Source: Neocallimastix lanati (nom. inval.) (Eukaryota > Neocallimastigomycota > Neocallimastigomycetes > Neocallimastigales > Neocallimastigaceae). From it: DNA of 18,500 nt. Within the stretch, counting starts at the first letter, position 1, and every line of letters begins with the position of its first letter. A program made the translations under genes and the position numbers. The stretch spans positions 64,001 to 82,500 of the forward strand of contig JACVTC010000003.1 in the NCBI GenBank assembly GCA_016946835.1. The letters are read 5' to 3'. The notes beneath the pieces were generated by a model that had not been told where the DNA came from, searched no databases, and was given only the letters and a program-made list of their open reading frames with translations. This document shows, one piece after another, positions 1-8,276 of this stretch.

Positions 1-2689
1 GAACATTTTTTCTAGTTAATTTGTGGAGAGGATTTGCAATTTTCGCAAAGTCTTTAATAAAAATTCTGTAATAATTACAAAGTCCAATAAACGATTGAAT
101 TTCTTTAACGTTTGTTGGAACAGGCCAATCTAAAATTGCTTTAACTTTTTCTTTATCCATTTTAATTCCATCTCTTGATAAAACATAACCAAGAAAGGTA
201 GTTTCAGTTACATCAAATTCACACTTTTCTAATTTAACAACTAAATGATTCTCTAACAATTTTCTTAAAACTTTCTTAACATGTACATGATGTTCTTCCA
301 AAGTATTAGAATAAATTAAAATGTCATCAATGTAAGAGATTACAAAATCATCTAAGTAATCACTGAGAACATCATTTATAAAATGTTGGAATGTAGCAGG
401 GGCATTCTTAAGCCCAAAAGGCATAACGAGATATTCAAAGTGCCCGTATCTTGTACGAAAGGCAGTTTTGTACTCGTCACCTTCTTTAATTCTTACTAAG
501 TTATAAGCAGATTTTAAATCTAACTTAGTAAAATATTTAGCACCTTTAACTCTATCCAACAATTCACTAATTAAAGGAAGTGGATAAGAGTTACGGATGG
601 TCATTTCGTTCAATTTTCTATAATCAATAACTAGTCTATAAGTACCATCCTTTTTTCTAACAAATAAAATAGGTGCACCAGCAGGAGAAGAAGATTTCCT
701 AATAAAACCCTTTTTTAAATTCTCTTCTAAATATTTCTTTAATTCTTCTCTCTCCGTTTCAGTTAAAGGGTACAACGGACCATAAAATAGACTACAATTA
801 TCTTTTAATTTAATTTCACAATCATAATTATGATGCGGAGGTAACACATTACAATTGTTTTCATTAAACACTTCTTTAAACATCAAATAGATTTCAGGTA
901 CTTCGACCTTTTCACCATCTTTATTTAAATTATTATCTTCATCATTACATTTTTCAATTACATTTAATTTCTTACATTTACTAGATTCACAAATTTTCTT
1001 TAAAATCCTTAAACTATTAGTACTAATTTTACTATCACAATTCATAACAATAATATCATCACTATCGCTAAAGTTATCACTATCACTAATGCTATCACTA
1101 AAATTATCTAACATAAAAGTATCATTAATATCACTATCACTATCATAATTATTAAATTCAGAGCAAGTTCTAATACGAGTTCGGCGGCCACGAATAGAAA
1201 TTTCTTCTTCTGAGTCAGAGTCGGAATCAGAGTCAAAGAGAGGTTTTCTTTTTCTTGATTCTTCAATAATAACTTTGTTTTCTTCTAGGTTGGTAGCAGG
1301 TTCTTTTCCTTTGTTCCTTTTCTTGTTCTTGTTTTTCCTTTTTCTTTTACCATTGTTACAATGTCTTGAACAGAAACCGGATCCGAAAGAAATCTTCTTT
1401 GCGTCATGGTAGTTGTAGGGGGAGTGCTTATTGATCCATGGTAAATCCAAGATAATATCAACATCAGGAATCCTGAGAACATAGAGTTGAATCGTTTCCA
1501 AGTGGTTCCTTAAACGAAGAACGCATTTCTCAGTTTCCTTTTTTACTGATGAAACACCATATCCAAGACCAGTAACACGGAAAGGTTCTTCGATTTCTTT
1601 TGTTTTAATTCCAAAGGCTTTAGCGAATTCAGGATGGATAAAATTAAGATCAGAACCAGAATCGATCAGAACTCTTGCTTTTACTTCTTCTATATCGTTT
1701 GTTTTAATATAGAAATCAATGATATTACTTTTCTTTGTCAAAAGTGAGTTTTGTTCTTCCACGATTTTTCTAACTTTGACAATATCTTCTTGGCTGTTGA
1801 TTCTTCTAATTCTTCTTAAACTACTTGAGGGTGTGGTAGCGGTGTTTTCTTGTTTACTGATAATCTTGACTCCGGCAGGTTTCTTCTTATTTGGACAGTT
1901 AAAATAGCGATGACCTGGTTTTTTACAATAATAGCACAATCCTTTCCTTCTTTCTTCATCTCTTGAATTCGAGTTTTCTTGATATAATTTCTGGTTAGAA
2001 GGGAAGTAACTTGTATTCGTTTGTCCTCTCTTAATTCTGTATAAATCTATTTCCATTGGGTCACTAGTAGACGCATGATTATTATTATTTATTTCCTTAC
2101 GATGGTAATAATTATGATAGAAAAATTCATTTATTTCATGTCTCTTAGTTAAGCTTTCGATACTAAGGACATCAGTGAAAAGTCTTCTTAAGTTGTTGGG
2201 ATTTGGATTTACCACTGCAAGGTGCTCCCTCATCTTGTAGTGAAGTCCTTTTACAAACATATAAATCTTAGCAGAATCGTTAAAATCTGAATGTCTGCTG
2301 ATTTTATTAAATTCATTTATATACTCACTAACATGACCAAATTTATGTTGTCGGATGCTGCATAATTTACCGTTTGCGACAACTGTGCTCATGTCCTGCT
2401 CTCCAAATTGATTTCTTAATTCTTGAATAAAATCTTCATAAACATTGAGCAGGGGATCATTATTTCTTCGCAAGTTTGAGGCCCATATCAAGGGATCACC
2501 GACAAGATAAGAAATTATAAATCTGACCTTTGTATGGTCGTTATTGAAACCTTGTGGATTGGCTTCCATAGCTATTTCAGCTCTTGTAAGGAAGCCATCA
2601 AAGTCCTTCTTGATTCCAGAAAATAGCGGTGGTTCGTTAACAATCTTTTGATTGTTACGGGGCAGAACTTGATGATTCTCTTGATTCAT
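1..2689 (-). CDS. Ty3/gypsy retrotransposon Gag-Pol polyprotein (Gag, protease, reverse transcriptase), truncated by window edge
   Basis: I read this strand codon by codon from ATG 2689-2687 to the window edge: 896 codons with no stop, so Gag and Pol are in one frame. A stop lies in frame upstream of 2689 and this is the first ATG after it. In order: a Gag domain (residues about 15-200, with PLFSG and a DPLIW motif); a CCHC zinc knuckle C-X2-C-X4-H-X4-C (about 250-265); a retropepsin active site IDSGSD (Asp about 343) with a downstream ILDLPWI element; a lysine-rich stretch (about 446-461); a Ser/Asp-rich acidic stretch (about 483-550); and a reverse transcriptase (about 640-850) with LDLKSAY, MPFGLKNAPATFQ and the catalytic YIDD (786-789). 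The start of the connection to RNase H follows (LDWPVP, SFIGLCNYYR). RNase H and integrase would lie left of the window. The frame is intact, so the element may be young. Family assignment is firm; activity cannot be judged. Confidence 0.93.
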   Translation of the reverse strand, partial: MNQENHQVLPRNNQKIVNEPPLFSGIKKDFDGFLTRAEIAMEANPQGFNNDHTKVRFIISYLVGDPLIWASNLRRNNDPLLNVYEDFIQELRNQFGEQDMSTVVANGKLCSIRQHKFGHVSEYINEFNKISRHSDFNDSAKIYMFVKGLHYKMREHLAVVNPNPNNLRRLFTDVLSIESLTKRHEINEFFYHNYYHRKEINNNNHASTSDPMEIDLYRIKRGQTNTSYFPSNQKLYQENSNSRDEERRKGLCYYCKKPGHRYFNCPNKKKPAGVKIISKQENTATTPSSSLRRIRRINSQEDIVKVRKIVEEQNSLLTKKSNIIDFYIKTNDIEEVKARVLIDSGSDLNFIHPEFAKAFGIKTKEIEEPFRVTGLGYGVSSVKKETEKCVLRLRNHLETIQLYVLRIPDVDIILDLPWINKHSPYNYHDAKKISFGSGFCSRHCNNGKRKRKNKNKKRNKGKEPATNLEENKVIIEESRKRKPLFDSDSDSDSEEEISIRGRRTRIRTCSEFNNYDSDSDINDTFMLDNFSDSISDSDNFSDSDDIIVMNCDSKISTNSLRILKKICESSKCKKLNVIEKCNDEDNNLNKDGEKVEVPEIYLMFKEVFNENNCNVLPPHHNYDCEIKLKDNCSLFYGPLYPLTETEREELKKYLEENLKKGFIRKSSSPAGAPILFVRKKDGTYRLVIDYRKLNEMTIRNSYPLPLISELLDRVKGAKYFTKLDLKSAYNLVRIKEGDEYKTAFRTRYGHFEYLVMPFGLKNAPATFQHFINDVLSDYLDDFVISYIDDILIYSNTLEEHHVHVKKVLRKLLENHLVVKLEKCEFDVTETTFLGYVLSRDGIKMDKEKVKAILDWPVPTNVKEIQSFIGLCNYYRIFIKDFAKIANPLHKLTRKNV

Positions 2690-3060
2690 TTCTTGCAGGT
2701 TAAGGTCTTCGAATCTTCTTATTAGGTTGTTAAATCCCTCCAATTTGATTATTTTAAATTGACTTAAATTTTTGCAATTTCTTTAACAAAAATATCAAAC
2801 AAATAAATATTTCAAACTATAACGTTTTTTCATCTAGTCGATCTAGCTCTATCCTTTGAAGCGGTGCTGTCGAGTAAACGTAACGTTATAAATTAAAATA
2901 TTAAAGGTTTATGGTTTTTCGAATCTTGTTCTAAGACGTGTAATTGTAATTTCGGTAGCAATATTATAGAGCTGGTGGCAATATTCTGAAACTGGTAGCA
3001 ATAATCTAAAACTGGTAAAAAAATATTTTGAATCAAGCCACACACAAGCCACTGTTAACG
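2690..3060 (-). other. Untranslated leader on the 5' side of the gag-pol frame
   Basis: This stretch separates the Gag start from the AT-rich DNA to the right. It is clearly less AT-rich at 2825-2890 and 2950-3060 than the flanking DNA, as expected of retroelement sequence. It holds a small palindrome (CTAGTCGATCTAG, about 2834-2846), a 20-bp tandem repeat and a run rich in CACA and GCCA at 3036-3052. By position it should contain the primer-binding site, but I could not match one to a known tRNA end. Confidence 0.5.
2954..3017. repeat. 20-bp tandem repeat, three units plus a partial fourth
   Basis: Units begin at 2954, 2974 and 2994, each starting GGT(A/G)GCAATA and ending in a CT. A partial unit GGTA begins at 3014. 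The period is exactly 20 bp. The array lies in the presumed 5' leader of the minus-strand retroelement. Confidence 0.85.
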
Positions 3061-3066
3061 TATCAC

Positions 3067-3173
3067 GTGTTATAATCTTGACTTATAACGTATTTTATTG
3101 AGAGAAAAAGGTAATTGTTATTATAAAGTTTTGATTTAAAAAATAGATTATAAGTCAAAAATTATAATAACAC
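3067..3173. repeat. Imperfect long inverted repeat (hairpin) beside the retroelement leader
   Basis: TTGACTTATAA at 3078-3088 is the exact reverse complement of TTATAAGTCAA at 3148-3158. The match continues outward imperfectly: GTGTTATAAT at 3067-3076 pairs with ATTATAATAACAC at 3161-3173. A shorter internal inverted repeat, GTTATAA/TTATAAC, lies within 3069-3089. This could be part of an LTR or a small terminal-inverted-repeat element. Confidence 0.7.
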
Positions 3174-3899
3174 TAAATAACACAAAAAATGTTTTATAAA
3201 CAAATAAGTTTTATTATATTTAGATTTTAAAATAATCTTTATTAATTATTAGTGTTATTAACAATAAATCGTTAATAACAATTACATCGATTAAAATACA
3301 TGAAATTTGGTTAACTATTTATATTTTTATCTTATTACATTTAGAATATATAATTCCTATTGAATTATATTATCTAACTATTTATTTAAAAACAATACTA
3401 ACCTAAACTAATAATAAATAATTAACTATTACTAAATAAAGAGAATTATAATTAATAACTAAAATAAATATAAACAATTTCAATCGAGCTCATTTATTAT
3501 TTATTTATTATTTAAATATTATTAATAAATTCTTATTATATTTTCTATTTAAAATTAATATAAAAGTTGTCATAATTATTTAATATGATTTTAGCATAAA
3601 ATGCCGCAAGTTTCAACATGACTAATTGCATAGTTTCATGTTGTTAATTTATCTTGTAAAAAACCTTAACTCTTATTATTTAAATTAAATTACATAAAAA
3701 GAAATGATTTTCAATTACTAGTTTCACAAGAGAAATTTTTAATTTATTAATATGATTGGGAAGAAGTCGAAGTTTTGTTTAAAATTATTTGCAATAATTT
3801 TATACACGTGATTTTTAATAGATTTATTTCAATTTTACTTAAATTTATGATTAAATTTAATTAAAATTTATAAAGATATTAATAATATCTTTACACTTA
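3174..3899. other. AT-rich interval between the two head-to-head gypsy fragments
   Basis: No coding sequence is recognisable. It holds further inverted repeats: GTTATTAAC 3254-3262 with GTTAATAAC 3271-3279; CAACATGA 3614-3621 with TCATGTTG 3636-3643; and AAAGATATT/AATATCTTT at 3872-3892. An LTR of the minus-strand element could start near TGTTAACG at 3053 and extend into this interval, but no second LTR copy is in the window to define its ends. Confidence 0.5.
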
Positions 3900-5087
3900 T
3901 GTAATTCAATTTTAAATTCACTTAAAGATGATGAATTGTATAGCAAAATTAAAACTTTTCTTTCTAGTAATAATAAAGATACTGCTCCTATTAGAAATAT
4001 TGATAAATGTGTAATTGATGATGAATGATTTCTTCTCTATGATGATTTAATCTATGTTCCGGAAAATATTCGTACAAGAATTCTAGAAATGCACCATGAT
4101 TCGGTAACAGCTGGTCACTTTGGTGTAAATAAAACATCGGATTTAATTTACAGAAACTTTTGGTGGCCAAAGTTACGACATGATGCTAAGAAATTTATTA
4201 AGTCTTGTGAAACTTGTCGTGCTAAAGTTCCAAGGCATAAGCCGTATGGTTTGTTATCCCCATTATCCACACCAAATAGAGCTTGGGCTGATATTTCAAT
4301 GGATTTCATTGTTGAATTGCCAAAATCAAAAGATATGACTATTATGGTGGTTGTTGATCGTTTAACAAAGATGGCTCATTTTATCCCCCTTCGTTGTCTT
4401 CCTACTACTTCAATTGCCGCTGATGCTTTTATTAATTCTATTTTTAAATTGTATGGTTTCCCTGATTCCATTATTTCTGATAGAGGCACCCAATTCACCT
4501 CTGATTATGTGATTTACTTTGTATCAAGCATTCGTTTTCAACTTCAAACCATCCGCAGACTGATGGTCAAACAGAGAGGGTGAACGCGATATTGGAACAA
4601 TATCTTCGTTGTTATATAAATGAACGACAAACAAATTGGGTTGATTTATTACCTTTTGCTGAATTCGCTTATAGCAATACTTTACAACAATCAATCAACC
4701 AATCCCCATTTTTTGCTAACTATGGATTCAATCCTAGATTTAGTCTAGAAATTCCATCTAATGAAAGACCTCACAGAGCTGATCAAAGAGTTAAAGATAT
4801 TAACGAAAATATTAAATTTCTGAAAGAAAACTTAGATAAAGCTAAAGAAACTTACAAAAAATATGCGGATCAAAAAAGATTACAAAGTTTGGTTGCTTAA
4901 AGGAAGTACTACTAAGAATGTTAAGAAGAAACTTGCTAATCAAATGATTGGTCCTTTTGAAATTGTTGAGAAAATTAGTTCACTTGCTTATAAACTTAAA
5001 CTCCCAAGTAATATGCGTTGTCATCCTGTTTTTCACGTATCATTACTTGAACCTTATCATAAAAATGAATTTGAAAACAGAAATTAA
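3900..5087 (+). pseudogene. Decayed Ty3/gypsy integrase fragment (3' end of pol)
   Basis: Conceptual reading shows the pol region before integrase (about 3900-4088), with a TGA stop at 4026-4028 where family members usually read through. Next is the integrase zinc-binding region (HHDSVTAGH, then CETC, 4089-4230) and the catalytic core: Asp in ADISMDF, Asp in SDRGTQF and Glu in QTERVN. Between the second Asp and the Glu the frame changes near 4518, and a few residues normally present there are missing. A second frame change with missing residues falls near 4875, between YADQKR and KVWLLK. The C-terminal GPF module (MIGPFEIVEKI, then HPVFHVSLLEPY) ends at a stop at 5085-5087. I see no chromodomain, RNase H or reverse transcriptase attached. 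It is on the opposite strand from the left element, so it is a separate insertion or a rearranged piece. It cannot encode a working integrase as it stands. Confidence 0.92.
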
Positions 5088-5312
5088 AGAAAATAAAATA
5101 AAATAAAATAAAATAAAATAAAACAGTAGAATATAAATATGAAGTACAGATTTAATAAAATAAAATAAAATAAAATAAAATAAAATAGTAGAATATAAAT
5201 ATGAAGTACAGATTGAATAAAATAAAATAAAATAAAATAAAATAAAATAAAATAAAATAAAATAGTAGAATATAAATATGAAGTACAGATTGAATAAAAT
5301 AAAATAAATATC
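5088..5312. repeat. Compound satellite, left arm: (TAAAA)n with three conserved spacers
   Basis: The array begins a base or two after the integrase stop. Runs of AAAAT/TAAAA are interrupted by three near-identical spacers containing GTAGAATATAAATATGAAG, beginning at 5126, 5188 and 5265. These are the reverse complement of the spacers in the large array further right. Confidence 0.95.
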
Positions 5313-5547
5313 TAATATTTTTTTTTATTAAAGAATATTACAGATCAATGTTTTAGAAATGAAAATTTTTTACATTTTTATTGTATTAAATTGATGATGT
5401 AATTTAATATATAAAATAATATTATTGATTGTTAATAATCTCATTAAATATAAATGATTTTTTTGCTTTCTAACATATATAATTAAATAAAACATTTTAT
5501 TTTTAAAAATAAATTTTCTTTAATATTCTTTAATAAAAAATAATGAT
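5313..5547. other. Central AT-rich segment between the two satellite arms
   Basis: This is a non-repetitive AT-rich stretch of about 235 bp with no open frame of note. It is the hinge of the large inverted arrangement formed by the TAAAA array on its left and the TTTTA array on its right. Confidence 0.6.
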
Positions 5548-5651
5548 AAATATTTACATTATTTTATTTTATATATTTGTACTTTTATATTATTACATTA
5601 AATATTTACATTATTTTATTTTATATACTTGTACTTTTATATTATTACATT
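5548..5651. repeat. 52-bp tandem duplication at the edge of the satellite
   Basis: A unit starting AAATATTTACATTATTTTAT at 5548 recurs at 5600 with one visible difference (ATATTTG versus ATACTTG). A third copy starts at 5652 and passes directly into the TTTTA array. Each unit contains TTGTACTTTTATATTATTAC, which resembles the satellite spacer. Confidence 0.9.
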
Positions 5652-7716
5652 AAATATTTATTTTATTTTATTTTATTTTATTTTATTTTATTTTATTTTA
5701 TTTTATTTTATTTTATTTTATTTTATTTTATTTTATTTTATTTTATTTTATTTTATTTTATTTTATTTTATTAAATCTGTACTTCATATTTATATTCTAC
5801 TATTTTATTTTATTTTATTTTATTCAATCTGTACTTATATTTAATATTCTACTATTTATTTTATTTTATTTTATTTTATTTTATTTTATTTTATTTTATT
5901 TTATTTTATTTTATTTTATTTTATTTTATTTTATTTTATTTTATTTTATTTTATTTTATTTTATTTTATTTTATTTTATTCAATCTGTACTTATATTTAA
6001 TATTCTACTATTTATTTTATTTTATTTTATTTTATTTTATTTTATTCAATCTGTACTTATATTTAATATTCTACTATTTATTTTATTTTATTTTATTTTA
6101 TTTTATTTTATTTTATTTTATTCAATCTGTACTTATATTTAATATTCTACTATTTATTTTATTTTATTTTATTTTATTTTATTTTATTTTATTTTATTTT
6201 ATTTTATTTTATTTTATTTTATTTTATTTTATTTTATTTTATTTTATTTTATTTTATTTTATTTTATTTTATTTTATTTTATTTTATTTTATTTTATTCA
6301 ATCTGTACTTATATTTAATATTCTACTATTTATTTTATTTTATTTTATTTTATTTTATTTTATTTTATTCAATCTGTACTTATATTTAATATTCTACTAT
6401 TTATTTTATTTTATTTTATTTTATTTTATTTTATTTTATTTTATTTTATTTTATTTTATTCAATCTGTACTTTATATTCATATTCTACTATTTATTTTAT
6501 TTTATTTTATTTTATTTTATTTTATTTTATTTTATTTTATTTTATTTTATTCAATCTGTACTTTATATTCATATTCTACTATTTATTTTATTTTATTTTA
6601 TTTTATTTTATTTTATTTTATTTTATTTTATTCAATCTGTACTTTATATTCATATTCTACTATTTATTTTATTTTATTTTATTTTATTTTATTTTATTCA
6701 ATCTGTACTTTATATTCATATTCTACTATTTATTTTATTTTATTTTATTTTATTTTATTTTATTTTATTTTATTTTATTCAATCTGTACTTTATATTCAT
6801 ATTCTACTATTTATTTTATTTTATTTTATTTTATTTTATTTTATTCAATCTGTACTTTATATTCATATTCTACTATTTATTTTATTTTATTTTATTTTAT
6901 TTTATTTTATTCAATCTGTACTTATATTTAATATTCTACTATTTATTTTATTTTATTTTATTTTATTCAATCTGTACTTATATTTAATATTCTACTATTT
7001 ATTTTATTTTATTTTATTTTATTTTATTTTATTTTATTTTATTTTATTTTATTCAATCTGTACTTTATATTCATATTCTACTATTTATTTTATTTTATTT
7101 TATTTTATTTTATTTTATTTTATTTTATTTTATTTTATTTTATTTTATTCAATCTGTACTTTATATTCATATTCTACTATTTATTTTATTTTATTTTATT
7201 TTATTTTATTTTATTTTATTTTATTTTATTTTATTCAATCTGTACTTTATATTCATATTCTACTATTTATTTTATTTTATTTTATTTTATTTTATTTTAT
7301 TCAATCTGTACTTATATTTAATATTCTACTATTTATTTTATTTTATTTTATTTTATTTTATTTTATTTTATTTTATTTTATTTTATTCAATCTGTACTTA
7401 TATTTATGTTTCTACTATTCATTTTATTTTATTTTATTTTATTTTATTTTATTCAATCTGTACTTATATTTATGTTTCTACTATTCATTTTATTTTATTT
7501 TATTTTATTTTATTTTATTCAATCTGTACTTATATTTTTGTTTCTACTATTCATTTTATTTTATTTTATTTTATTTTATTTTATTTTATTTTATTTTATT
7601 TTATTTTATTTTATTTTATTAAATCTGTACTTTATATTTAACATTCTACTATTTATTTTATTTTATTTTATTCAATCTGTACTTTATATTTATATTCTAC
7701 TATTTATTTTTATTTT
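5652..7716. repeat. Compound satellite, right arm: (TTTTA)n with 24 conserved spacers
   Basis: About 2 kb of TTTTA runs is punctuated by a spacer of about 32 bp that begins CAATCTGTACTT and ends ATTCTACTATT. I place spacer starts at 5773, 5825, 5981, 6047, 6123, 6299, 6370, 6461, 6552, 6633, 6699, 6780, 6846, 6912, 6968, 7054, 7150, 7236, 7302, 7388, 7454, 7520, 7621 and 7673. Variant types fall in blocks. Frames that read as Phe-Ile-Leu-Tyr repeats across it are products of the microsatellite and not genes. Confidence 0.97.
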
Positions 7717-7732
7717 ATATACTTATTACATT

Positions 7733-7790
7733 CTTTATTTATTTATTTATTTGTTTATTTATTTATTTATACATTTATTTTTTTTACATA
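7733..7790. repeat. Short (TTTA)n microsatellite
   Basis: Imperfect TTTA units interrupted by TTTG and ACATTTA follow the large satellite directly. Confidence 0.8.
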
Positions 7791-7828
7791 TAATTTATTA
7801 AAATTTTTTATGGCGTTAACAAAAAATT

Positions 7829-7972
7829 TTACAAGCCATTAAAAATAAATGGCGTATTGAAAATTTGTATTATAAAAATTGGCGAAATGAACCACATTCC
7901 CTTCTTTCTAACAATGTCGATTATATTATCACACCATATATGATAATTTGTACCATCTAATATGGTTTCCAT
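7829..7972 (-). pseudogene. Ty1/copia gag N-terminal remnant (47 codons)
   Basis: On the minus strand, ATG at 7972-7970 opens a 47-codon frame ending in TAA at 7831-7829. Its first part reads METILDGTNYHIWCDNIIDI and then VRKKGMW. This matches the (L/F)DGTNYxxW opening of copia-type Gag proteins. After about 30 residues the resemblance fades and the frame ends, so only the start of gag remains. The patch is visibly richer in G+C than its surroundings. Family assignment rests on one short motif. It might instead be a domesticated fragment, but nothing suggests it is expressed. Confidence 0.6.
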
Positions 7973-8089
7973 TTTAAAAAAAAATATTATCACTCCTTTA
8001 TTAAATTTTAATTTAAAATTATAAATAAAACAATAATATAATAATAATAAAATAATAATAAAATAAAAATAAAATTATAATAAAATAAT

Positions 8090-8237
8090 TGTTAGAATAT
8101 GTGACATGTATGAAAAATAAGCTTCAAATGTATTGAAACATATTGTAATATAAATAATCTATAAGCCACAATATATTAATATAAAAGCATTTAATTTAGA
8201 ATAATTAAGTGCACCATAAATTCATTAACTCTTAACA
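8090..8237. repeat. Possible LTR remnant (TGTTA...TAACA)
   Basis: A stretch of about 148 bp starts TGTTAGAATATGTGAC and ends TTAACTCTTAACA, so it carries LTR-style TG...CA ends with a 5-bp inverted match. It lies about 120 bp on the 5' side of the copia gag remnant, where a minus-strand element would have its 5' LTR. No target-site duplication or second copy is seen. A related motif, TATGTGACGTGT, occurs at about 8473. Confidence 0.3.
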
Positions 8238-8245
8238 ACAACAAC

Positions 8246-8276
<31 letters not shown>

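Noticed and set aside
1285-1907. Small frames at 1285-1482 (minus) and 1719-1907 (plus)
   Set aside because: Both lie inside the intact gag-pol frame and are shadows of it.
2820-2895. tRNA or small RNA gene in the GC-richer patch
   Set aside because: No cloverleaf, A-box or B-box could be drawn. It fits retroelement leader sequence better.
4500-4600. Programmed frameshift in the integrase
   Set aside because: Residues are missing at the shift, a second shift lies near 4875 and a TGA at 4026. Decay is the simpler reading.
5088-7716. CRISPR-like array
   Set aside because: The conserved element alternates with a pure pentamer microsatellite of variable length and not with unique spacers. The sequence is eukaryotic and there are no cas genes.
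5577-7801. Open frames reading as Phe-Ile-Leu-Tyr repeats
   Set aside because: They are translations of TTTTA and TTTA microsatellites. No start context, domain or composition supports a protein.
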